Source of the DNA: Saccharopolyspora phatthalungensis
Lineage (GTDB): Bacteria; Actinomycetota; Actinomycetes; Mycobacteriales; Pseudonocardiaceae
Reading direction: 5' to 3'
DNA length: 64,000 bases
Assembly (NCBI RefSeq): GCF_014203395.1
Contig: NZ_JACHIW010000004.1
Span: forward strand, 1-64,000
Each line of letters starts with the position of its first letter. The stretch's first letter is position 1. The translations under genes and the position numbers were made by a program. The notes under the pieces are model-generated. The model was not told the DNA's origin, searched no databases, and worked only from the letters and a program-made list of their open reading frames with translations. This document shows, piece by piece, positions 25,128 through 37,100 of this stretch.

Positions 25128-28100
25128 GGATTCCGCCGGTGCCGACACGGGCACGGATACATCCGGGGATGTGAAGACGGGGTCCGAGTCGCAGCCGGGC
25201 GAGACGCCTGGCTCCTCGGAGAGCCTCGGCGAGAAGCCTGGCTCCGTGGATACTTTTAGCGAGAAGCCGGGTGCTCCGAGTGAGGTGTCCCAGGTGGATT
25301 CTGGCGTGTCGGTTCCCGCTTCCGGGACACCGGCAAGCGACCTAACACCGGGGTCGGTCGGCTCGGGTGTTCCGCTGACGTCGAACCTCCTGCCTGCCGG
25401 CTCCGACACCGAAAAAGCGCCGCTGGGTGGTGGGTCCAGTGCATCGCAAGGCGGAAACGGCACGGTGGCCAGGGAAGGCGCGGCCGGCCTGTCCCCGTCC
25501 CCGGGTGCGCCGTCGGAGGGTCGCCCCGTTCATGACCCCCGGGTACCGGACACCAGGGTGACTCCACCCGTCACCGGAGCCCCGCCCGCTAGCGTGACCA
25601 CGCCTGGTGGCGGTGGGGCGACGCTTGGTGGTGGGCCTCGTGGCGGAATGACCACACCTGGTGCTGGAATCACCACGCCTGGTGCCGGAATCACCACGCC
25701 TGGTGGCGGGCCGAGGGACGTGGGGACCGGTGCCGCGGTGGGCCAGGACTCGCAGACCGGTGTGCCGGGAACGCCGGGGAACACCGGGTCGGTGTCGCGG
25801 CATGAGGGTGACCCCGCGGCACCGGGTGCGCTGGAGGGCCAGGACAGGCCGGGCACGCCGCCGCCGCCCTACAGCCCGCGTCAGGGCGACGACCTTTTCC
25901 ACGGCGATTCGACGGGCTCCGGCGATGCGGTCCGGACGGGCGGCTCTCGTGCCGATTCGCCGCCGCCCGCATACAGCCCGGCCGCTGCCGCCGGCCACGC
26001 CGGTCCAGGATCGTCGGCTGTGGACAGTCCTGCTGGTTTGGCGGAGCATTCGGGGTCGGGTCCGGTCAGCCACGGTGGTACGCCGGTCTCCGATGGTGGT
26101 GTGACGGCAGGGGATTCTCGTGCCGATTCGACGCAGCGTGACGAGCAGGCCGCTCGCGGTTCGTCTCCTATGGACAGCCCTGGTGGTTATCGGGGCGGTT
26201 CGTCGGTTTCTGATGGTGGTGTGACGGCGGGGGGTTCCCGAGTCGGTGTACCGCCGGTGTATGGCCCGGTTGCTGGCAGTGACCATGCCGATGTTGGCTC
26301 GTCGGGTGCGGATCGTGCGGGTGCGGGGACCGGGCATCCGGCGGCGGGGCCGGGCTCGCCCGGTCCGGGTGGTTCGGTGGGCTCTACCGGTGATGTGGCG
26401 GTAGGCGATTCCCGCGTCGACTCGCCGAACGACCACGCGGGCACTGGTCCCCTTGGTGCGGACAGGTCGAATGCCCCGCTAGACGGTGCGCGGGCGGCAG
26501 AGCCCGCCGCCCAGGTGCCAGGCTCGCTGGTGGACAAGCCGCTGACGGGCATGGGCACCACTGATGTTCCTGCTGCGTCTTCGGATGCGGCGGTGCCGGG
26601 GTCGACGTCCCCGGCGGAGGGAGTGGTTCCGGGTTCGGACAGCGGGGCTACGTTGCCGGGGCACGGGACCGTGGGTGGAGCTGCCGTTCCGGCTGCCTCT
26701 GCGGGTGCGGGTTCTGGTGCGGGTTCGGTTGCGGGGAATGCGGGTGTGGCCAACGTAAGTGATCGTGGGCCGCAGTCGCCGGGGTCGTCGGTGGTGCCGG
26801 GTTCGTCGGTGGTGCCGGGGTTGTCTGGTGTTGTGTCTTCGGGTGGTGCGGTGTCGGGTGTGGGCCCGGTGGGGTTGCCTGTGGGTGCGGTGCGGGTGTC
26901 GGTGCCGGTGGATGTGGTTTCGGGTGGTGGGGTTGCGGAGTTTGTGCGTGGTCATGTGGGTGATTCCGGTGGGGGTCCGGTGGTGTTGGTGTCGGGGGAG
27001 GGGTCGGGTTCTGGTGTGGTGTCGTCGGGTCAGGCGTCGGAGGTGGCGCGGGGGTTGGGTCGTGATGTTGTTGCGTTGATGCCGGGGCGTGGTCGGCGTG
27101 GTCCGCGGTGGATGCGGTTTGCTCCGGATGGCACTCGTCCCCGGCCGGTGGGGGAGCCGGGGCCGATTCAGGCGCCGCAGCAGACCGGTGGCGCACAGGA
27201 CGGGCTGGATGTGCTGGCGAGTTCGTCGACGGCTGTTCCTGGCGACGTGGCTGAGACCGTGGTTCCGGGGCCGACCGAGACCGGGGGTGCGGAGACGGTG
27301 TCGGTGGGTGCCGAGGCCGCCTCCACAGCACGCGACACGACCGCGACCGACACGGCTGCGACCGACACGGCCGCGACCGACACGGCCGGCTCGGGCCATG
27401 CCGAGGAACAACCGACGTCGACCGGTGTGGCCGGGTGGTCGGAGTCGGAGTTGCGTCGGGAGGTCGACTGGGCTTATTTGGCGGATTGGCCGCGTGATGC
27501 GGCGGTGCGGATCGTGCAGGGCACTCATGATGTGGTGGCGCTGGCGCGTGGCGAGGCGGGCGTGTCGCTGGATGACGTGGTGGCCCTGGTCGCCGCGCGG
27601 GCGGGCGAGCGTGGCCATGCTGATGCCCGGCGGTTCTCCCAGGAATTGGCGGCCAGACTCGGTACCGGGGGAACGGGAATAGCCGTTCATGCTGGAGCCG
27701 GGAAAGACCCATTGGCGGACCTGCCGGGGTTTGCGGACGGCACGAACAGCGATCAGAGCGGTGGCATGGCCACCGAGTCGACGGACATTCCCATGACGTG
27801 GGGATTCGATCAGAACGCCGACGAGCTGACACATGATCTGAGGACGTGGTCGTTGGATCCGGCGGCCGAGGCGCGGTCGTGGGCTACGGCAGCATGGGAT
27901 TTGGGTACGGCGGGCACGGATACCGCTGCGGAGGCAGTAGTCCGGGAGGGTGAGTCTCACTCCTCGCCGGGGGAGAGCAAGGGTGTCGGTCTCGACCTAA
28001 GTGGTGACGAACCTTCGGGCCCGGGTGAGTCGGGGTTGGTGTCTGGTGAGGACACTGAACGCGGTGTTGGGGGAACGGTTTCGGTTGGTGAAAGCGGTGG

Positions 28101-31100
28101 ACGCAAGCGGCGGCATGCCGATGATCCGGTCGATGAAGGTGCCGAGCGCAGGCCCACGGGGCCGTCCCGCTCCAGGGCGGAATGGCTCCGTGATGTGGAG
28201 CAGTTGAAAGAGGCGGCGCGTGCGGAGGCCCGTCGTGCCCGTGACGCGGGTTCGCCTTACAACGGCGCGGCGTTGGGGAAGAAGTTCGGGAGAAGCGGGG
28301 AGTGGGGCCTGCAGCGGCTTCGGGAGATCAGCGGCGAGGGTGGTGCGAGTAGGCAGGATTTGGCGGAGCAGGAGCGGGAAGCGGGACGTGCGGAGGCACG
28401 TCGTGCTCGGGACGCAGGTACGCCCTACAACGCCGCGGCGTTGGGGAGGAAATTCGGGAAGAGCGAAGTGTGGGGTTCGGCGCGGCTTGGGGAAATCGGC
28501 AATGAGGGTGGTGCGAACCGGCTGGATTTGGAAGAACGGAAGCGGGAAGCGGCGCGGGAGGAGGTGCGCCGTGCTCGTGCCGAGGGCAAGACCTACACCG
28601 CTAAGGCGTTGGCGACGAAGTTCAACACAGGTGAGGCGTGGGCGCGGACGCGGCTTGTGGAGGCAGACCACGCGAGTAATGCGACTGCGTCGGCTGAGAA
28701 GGAGCGGGAGCGGCTGGAAGCGCGTGCGGAGGCTCGTCGTGCTCGTGATGCGGGTGAGCCCTACACCGGCGCAAGGTTGGGGGAGAAGTTCGGGAAGAGC
28801 CGGGAGTGGGGGCAGCATCGGCTTCGGGAGATCCAGGCTGAGGGTGGTGCAAGCCAGCAGAATCCGGTGGAGCAGCTGAAAGAGGCGGCGCGTGCGGAGG
28901 CGCGTCGTGCTCGTGATGCGGGTGAGCCCTACACCAGCAAGGCGTTGGGGGACAAGTTCGGAAAGAGCCAACCGTGGGGTTGGGCGAGGCTTGCGGAGAT
29001 CCGGGGTGAGGCTAGTGGTTCGGCCCGCGATGCATCGGGCATCGGGGGACTTGATTCGTCGGGTGTGGAAACACCGGCTGCGGATGCCGGGCACACTGCT
29101 GTTCCCGCGGGCGCGAACGCTCACTCCACAGCACCCGGCACGGCTGCCCCCGAGGTCGGGATGCAGAGTCGTGCCGAGGAACAACCGACCTTGGCCAGTG
29201 TGGCGGAGTGGACGGAGGCGGATCTTAGTAGGGAGGTCGAGCACGCCAAGGCGGTGGTTGGGCCCCGCAACCTGGCGGAGTGGGTCGTGCAGGGCACGCA
29301 TGATGTGGTGGCGCTGGCTCGCGGCGACGCCGGTCTGTCGCTGGATGACGTGGTGGCCTTGGTCGCGGCGCGTGCCGATGCGTTCGGTCGTGCCGATGCG
29401 GTGCGGTTTTCCCGGGAGCTGGCGGCCAGACTTGGTACCGGGGGGACGGGCTTGGCCGTCCACGCCGGAGCGGGGGCGGATCCATTGGCGGACCTGCCGG
29501 GGTTCGAGGAATCCGGGGACAGCGGTCAGCGGGGTGGCGTGACCGCCGAGTCGCCGGATATTCCGATGACGTGGGGATTCGATCCAGACGCCGCCGAACT
29601 GGTGGCAGACCTGGGGACCTGGTCGATTGATCCGGAGACCATTAACCAGCCCTGGAGATCTGGCTGGGATACGCCGGAGCCGGGGGCGGCTGTTGCTGAC
29701 ACGGTGGCGGCGTCGGAAGGTGAGTCGGCGGCCGGTGTGGACGAGCGGTCGCAGTTGATTTCTGAGATGGCCAGCTCGGCGGATTCCTTGCGAGGGCTTC
29801 TTTCCCGTGCGCCAGAAGGCTTTCTGCCGAAGTTGCGGCAGCCGCTTGAGCTGTGGTCGGAAATGTTGGAGCGGGGTGGGTTCGATGGTGTCGAGCTGGC
29901 GGACTTGCGGACGCGGGTGGCGAACGCCCGGACGTTGGTCGAGCAGGTGCGAAGGGGGTTGGACGCTCGTCCCGCCGCACAGTCGTTCCAGGACGGTCTG
30001 GATTCCCGGCCGGGCGCCGACGAATCCACGGCAGCGGGTGCGGCGGGGCCGTCGGTGTCCGGTGCGGCCAGTGACCGTGGTGTTGGCGGAACGGATCGAG
30101 GTGAGGGCAGTAGCCGCGACCAGCGGCGTATCGATGATGCGGTCGACGAAGGTAGTGAACGCACGGCAGCGGAGGCCGGCGCCGCGGCCGAAAGCCGTCA
30201 TAACCCTGAGCGGTTGAGGGAAGAGGCGCGGGTGGAGGCGCGGCGTGCTCGCGACGCGGGCACGCCCTACAGCGGTGCGACGTTGGCGAAGAAATATGGG
30301 ATGAGCGCGCGGTGGGGCCGGGACCGGCTTACGGAAATCAAGCGTGACCTTGCGGGTAGTGGGCAGGGGCGCCCCGAGGCGGGCGAGCAGGCATCGGAGA
30401 CGGCCCAGGAGGCGGTGGGGCAGGTCCAAGAGAATCCACAGCAGCTCCAGGAGGCGGCGCGGGTGGAGGCGCGGCGCGCTCTGGACGCGGGTACACCCCA
30501 CAGCCGCCGGTCGTTGGCGGCGAAGTTCGGGAAGAGTCAAGGGTGGGCTTCGGCGCGGCTTCGTGAGATCGGCGTTGGGGATAGTGCGGACCAAAAGGCA
30601 TTGGAAGCGCAGAAAAAGGAGGCGGCGCAACAGGAGGCGCGTCGTGGTCGGGAAAGCGGCAGGCCCTACAGCGGTAGGAGGTTGGGGGAGAAGTTCGGGA
30701 AGAGCGAAGAGTGGGGTTTGGCGCGGCTTCGGGAAATCCGGGCGGAGGGCGCGGTAAGCCAGCGGGATTTGGACGAGGCGCTGCGGGAAGAGGCGCGGGT
30801 GGAGGCGCGTCGTGCTCGGGACGAGGGTGAGCCTTACACCGGACGGACGTTGGCGGATAGGTACCAAAAGGTCGTGAAATGGGGCGAGGCGCGGCTTCGG
30901 GAAATCAAGGCTGAGGGTGCGAGCAGGCAGGCGTTGGAGAAGCAGGAACGAGAGGCGGCACGGGTGGAGGCGCGGCGTGCTGCGGATGCGGGCACGCCCT
31001 ATAGCGCCCTCGAATTGGGGGAGAAGTTCGGGAGGAGCAAAGAGTGGGGTTTGGCACGGCTTGCGGAGCTCCGGGGTGCGGGGGTTCCGGCAAGCCGACA

Positions 31101-34100
31101 CGATGCGGAGGAGCAGGAACGGGAGGCGGGGCGTGCGGAAGCGCGTCGTGCTCGTGATGCGGGTGAACCCTACAACGCAGCGACACTGGGGGATAAGTTC
31201 GGGAAAAGTGAGATGTGGGGTTCGACGCGGCTTGCCGAGATCAGGGGCGAAGGCGGTGCGAGCCGGCAGGACTTGGACGAGCAGCAACGGGAAGCGGGGC
31301 GAGTGGAGGCCCGTCGCGCTCGGGACGCGGGCACACCCTACAACGCCAGAAAATTGGGGGCGAAGTTCGGGAAGAGTCAGATGTGGGGTCGGCGACGACT
31401 CGCCGAAATCAAGGACACCGGCGATGCCGCGGATTCTGGGGATGGCGTGCCGGCATCCGGCGGTCCCTCAGCAGATGCCACCGTTGTCGTTGAGCCGCAG
31501 CGGGTTTCAGAACCGGCACCGGTGACCGAGTCGGAGTCGGAGTCGGCGGAGACGGCGCAGCTAACGGATGCGCCGGCAGTTGAGCAGTCCGTGGAGAGCG
31601 ACGCCGTTGGTGGCACGGCGGCCGACGTGATCGCGGCCGAGCGGTCGCGGTTGGTTTCCGAGATGACGACGTCGGTGGATTCCTTGCGAGGGATTCTTGC
31701 CCACGCGCCAGAGAGTTACATGCCCGCGTTGCGGCCTCGGGTTGAGATGTGGTCGACGATGTTGGAGCGGGGCGGGTTCGATGGTGCTGAGCTGGCGGAC
31801 TTGCGGAATCGGGTGCAGAGCGCCCGGGCGTTGGTCGAGCGGGTGCGCGGCGAGCTCCAGCCGCAACTCGCGCCTGGGCAGTCCCAGGACGAAACCGCCT
31901 CGCATGGTGCGGGCGGTGGCCGCAAGCGGGCCCGGGCCGAAAGTGCGGTTGATGAGGGGGCCGCACGCAGGCCAGTCGGGCCCGGCGACGCGACCGAGAG
32001 ATTTGACCCGGCGGGGCAACCGGAAACGGTGTCGCTCGGCGCCGCCGCTGACCCCACGGCTACCGACACGATCATGTCCGAACCGGGCATCGACAGCGAT
32101 GCCGAAGCACAACCGGCAGCGGTCAGCGTGGCGGAGTGGACGGAGTCGGATCTCCGCCGGGAGGCCGAGTGGGCTCAGTTGGTGGATTCGCCGCGTGATG
32201 CGGCGGTGCGGATCGTGCAGGGCACGCATGACGTGATGACGCTGGCGCGCGGCGACGCGGGCGTGTCGCTGGATGACGTGGTGGCCATGGTTGCGGCCCG
32301 GGCTGGTGAATATGGCCATGACTACGCGGTGCAGTTCTCCCGGGATTTGGCGGCCAGGTTGGAGTCGGCGGGTTCGGGAATGGCCGTCCACGCCGGAGCG
32401 GGGCCCGACCCGTTGGCGGATCTCCCGGGGTTCGATGAAGACACGAGCGGCGGTCAAGGCCGTGGCATGACCGCCGAGTCGCCGGATATTCCCATGACTT
32501 GGGGATTCGATCTGGACGCCGCCGAGCTGGCGGCCGATCTGGGGTCGTGGTCGTTTGATCCGGAGACCGCTGAGCAGTCGTGGAGTGTTGGCGGCGCTGA
32601 GGCCGGCCCGTCCGCGGCTGTTCCGGGTGGCGAGGCCGATGTGCGAGGGGCTGGGGAGCGGGCGCCTCGATCGAATGCGGATAAGCAGCCGATGAATTTC
32701 GAGGAAGTCTGGGCCGAAGTACGTCGTGCTCGTGACATCGGTAAGCCCCACACCGGTGACACGTTGGGGCCCAAGTTCGGGCGTAGTGCGGGCTGGGGTC
32801 GAGAGCTGCTTGCGGAGTTCAGGAGACGAGAGGGCGGTACGACCCGGAAGCAGTTGGCCGCGCAGCAGCGGGAGGCGGAGCGTGAGGCGGTGTGGGCGGA
32901 GTTGCGTCGTGCCCGTGACGCGGGCGAGACCCACACCGGTGAAACGTTGGCGGAGAAGTTCGGAAAGAAAAAATCATGGGGTACCAAACGGCTTGCGGAG
33001 TTCAGGAACCCAGCGGGAGCACAGAATGCGGAGTCGGACCCGGTGTGGGCCGAGTTGCGTCGTGCTGCTGAGACCGGTCAACCCCACGGCATCCGATCGT
33101 TGGCGGAGAAGTTCGGTAAGAGCCAGACGTGGGCTGACGAGCAACTTACGGCGTTCTACCGGAAGGAAGTGGGTGCGAGCCGAGCGGAGTTGGCCGAGAG
33201 GCGGCGGCAGGCGGAGCTCGAGGAGGCGTGGGCCGAGCTGCGTCGTGCCCGTGACGCAGGCAAGCCCCACACCGGTAGAACGTTGGGGGAGAAGTTCGGA
33301 AAGAGCAAGGGGTGGGGTAAACGGCGGCTTGCGGAGTTCAACAGGACGGAGGGCGAAGTTTCCGCCCGGCAGGCGGCGGGTGCCCGGGGTGGCGAGCCGA
33401 TGCAGGCAGTGTCGGCACCGGCTGCGGATGCGGTCGCGGGGTGGGCAGCTGAACCGGCGAGGCGTGCGTGGGCGCCGACCCCGGATTTGGGGCTTGATGA
33501 TCAGATGGAGTTTGAGCCGTCTCTAGGCGCCGGGTGGGATGACGGCGCGGAGGCTGGAGCGGGCTTGATGGAGGGTGTCTCGCCGGCGAGTGCGGCTGAG
33601 CCCGGTGAGCCCTCGCATTGGGATCTCGGCACCGGAGCACCGGATTCGGCCCGCCACATCGGCGAAGAGCCGGATTCGCAAACGAGCACTCCGGTTGCTG
33701 CGGAGCCTGCCGCGAGCGCGGGCATGGTTGGCGAGATGGGGGCCCAGGCGGTTGATCCGCTCAGCGTCGGCGAGTCGTGGGGCCCCGGACAGGGGCCGGG
33801 CCAGGCCGGTCAACCAGGTGGCATGTCGCCGGGCGCGGATGCGGTTGCGGCCGAGCGGTCGCGGTTGGTTTCCGAGTTGGCGCGGTCGGTGGGTACCGTG
33901 CGAGCGCTTTTGTCTAACGCGCCAGACGGTTACATGCCCGCGTTGCGGCAGCGGGTTGAGCTATGGACGGAGACGTTGGCGCGGGGCGGTTTTGATGGTG
34001 TGGACCCGGCGGATTTGCGGAAGCGGGTCAACGATGCTCGGGCGTTGGTCGTGCGGGTGGAGAGCGATGTGAGCTCGCTGCTCGCGGCTGAGATCTTCGA

Positions 34101-37100
34101 GGGCAACGATCTCGACCTCGGATCGTCTGACGACGAGTCGCCGGGTCCGGTTGAGGCCGGACCTTCGGAGTCTGGTGTGGACACTGCACATGGTGCGGGC
34201 ACTGCGCATGGTGCGGGAGAAAGGGTTTCGCTCGGTGACGGCGGTGCCCGTAAGCGGGGGCGTTCCAACGATGGGGTCGATGAAGGCGCCGCCCGCAGGC
34301 CAGTCGGGCCCGGCGACGCGGCGAACAGCAGGCTCGCGTCGGCGGGGCCGTTGTGGGAGGAGGCGCGGCAGGAGGCGCGCCGTGCTATTGCCGCGGGTAC
34401 GCCCTACAACGGAAGGACATTGGGGGAGAAGTTCGGGAAGAGCGAGAAGTGGGGTTGGGAACGGCTTGCGGAGATCGGGGATGGGAGTGGTGTGACCGAG
34501 GTCAGTGCCACGGAGCGGTTGTGGGAGGAGGCGCGGCAGGAGGCGCGTCGTGCTCGTGACGCGGGCACGCCCTACAACGGCCCGACATTGGGGGCGAAGT
34601 TCGGGAAGGGCGAGCGGTGGGGTCGGAAGCGGCTTGCGGAGATCAGGGATGAGGGCGGTGCGATTCAGCAGCAATCGGTGGACCCGGAGCAGCTGCGGGA
34701 GGAGGCGCGGCAGGAGGCGCGTCGTGCTCGTGACGCGGGTGAGTCCTACAGCAGCAGGTCACTGGGGGAGCGGTTCGGGAAGGGCCATGCGTGGGGGCGG
34801 GCGCGGCTTGTGGAGATCGGGGATAAGGAGGGTTCGAGAAACGCGGCATTGGTCGAGCAGCTGCGGGAGGAGGCGAGGCAGGAGGCGCGTCGTGCTCGTG
34901 ACGCAGGTGAGCCCTACAGCAGCAAGGAATTGGGAGAGAAGTTCGGAAAGAGCGAGCGGTGGGGTGCTGATCGGCTTGTGGAGATCAGGGGTGAGGGCGG
35001 TGCGATTCAGCAGCCATCGGAGGACCAGGAGCAGGTGCGGGAGGCGGCGCGGCAGGAGGCGCGTCGTGCTCGTGACGCAGGTGAGCCCTACACCGGGGAT
35101 GCATTGGCGGCGAAGTTCGGCATGAGCGGACCGTGGGGTTTTTTGAGGCTTCGGGAGATCAGGGATGACGGTGGTGCGATTCAGCGGCGAACGGAGGATT
35201 CGGAGGAGTTGCGGGAGGAGGCGAGGCAGGAGGCGCGTCGTGCGCGTGACGCGGGTGAGCCCCACACCACCGCGTCGTTGGGGGAGATGTTCGGGATGGA
35301 CGGAAGGTGGGGGCGGGGGCGGATTAACGAGATTAGGAAGGAAGACGGCGAAGGGGGCGAGCGCGAGCTGGACGCGCAGTTGCGGGAGGCGGCGCGGCTG
35401 GAGGCGCGTCGTGCTATTGCCGCGGGTACGCCCTACAACGCCCCGGCATTGGCGGCGAAGTTCGGCAAGAGCGCACCGTGGGGCTCGTTGAGGCTTCGGG
35501 AGGTCAAGAATAGCGGTCCGAGCCAGGAGGAGCAGGCCCAGCAGGCGGCGCGAGAGGAGGCGCTTCGTGCTCGTGCCGCCGGTAAGCCTTACAGCGGCGA
35601 GGCATTGGGGGCGAAGTTCGGAAAGGGCAAGAAGTGGGGCTTGTCCCGGCTGCGTGAGATCAACAACGAGCCTGATCCTTCGGTAGGCGAGGCATCGGGT
35701 TCTGGGGCTGGGGTGTCGGCGGCGGGTAGCTCGTCAGCGGGTGCGGCTGGCGTCGTGGGGCCGCAGCCGGTTCCAGGGGCAACTGGCGTGGCCAACTGGA
35801 CGGAGGCGGATCTTCGTCGAGAGATCGAGCGGGCTCGGTTGGTGGATGGGCCGCGTGAGCTTGCGGCGCGGATCGTGCAGGGCACGCATGATGTGATGGC
35901 GTTGGCGCGTGGTGATGTAGGTGTGTCGTTGGATGACGTGGTGGCTTTGGTCGCGGCGAGGGCCGGCGAGTTCGGCCACGATGAGGCGGTGCGGTTCTCC
36001 CGGGAATTGGCGCCCAAACTTGGTACCAGGGGGACCGGGTTCGGCGTGCATGCCGGGGCGGGGCCGGATCCGTTGGCGGCTCTTCCGGGGTCGGATGAAG
36101 ACACGAGCGGCGGTCAAGGCCGTGGCATGACCGCCGAGTCGGCGGATATTCCCATGACGTGGGGATTTGATCCGGACGCCGCCGAGCTGGCGGCCGACCT
36201 GGGGTCGTGGTCGTTTGATCTGGAGACCGCTGAGCATGTGTGGGGTCCTCAAGGGGCCGAGGCCGGTCCGTCCGCGGGTGTTCCGGGCGGCGAGGCCGCC
36301 GTGCGGGGGGCTCAGGAGCGGGCACCTCGATCGAACGCGGATAAGCAGCCGGTGAATTTCGAGGAGGTCTGGGCCGAAGCACGTCGTGCACGTGACGCCG
36401 GTAAGCCCCACACCGGTGACACGTTGGGGGCCAAGTTCGGACGCACCGGGGGCTGGGGCCGAGAGCGGCTTGCGGAGTTCAGGAGGCGAGAGGGCGGTAC
36501 GACCTGGAAGCAGTTGGATGCGCAGCGGCGGGCCGCGGAGCGGGAGGCGGTGTGGGCGGAGGTGCGTCGTGCCCGTGACGCGGGCGAGCCCCACACCGGT
36601 GAAACGTTGGCGGAGACGTTCGGGAAGAAAAAATCATGGGGTAACGAACGGCTTGCGGACTTCAGGAAAACCGCGGGGGCACAGCATGCGGAGTCGGACC
36701 CGGTGCGGGCCGAGTTGCGTCGTGCCGCTGAGGCCGGTCAACCCCACAGCGTCCGATCGTTGGCGGAGCACTTCAGTAAGAGCCAGAAGTGGGCTGACCA
36801 CCAGCTTACGGAGTTCTACAAGAACGAAGTGGGTACGAGCCGAGCGGAGTTGGCCGCGAGGCGGCGGGAGACGGAGCTGGCGGAGGCGTGGGCGGAGCTG
36901 CGTCGTGCCCGTGACGCGGGCCAGCCCCACAGCGGTGGCTCGTTGGCGAAGAAGTTCGGAAGGAGCAGGGGGTGGGGCGGGGAGCGGCTTGCCGAGTTCA
37001 ACAGGATGGAGGGCGAAGGTTCCGCCCGGCAGGCGGCGGGCGCCCGGGGCGGCGAGCCGATGCAGGCAGTGTCGCCACCCGTCGCGGATTCGGCTGCGAG

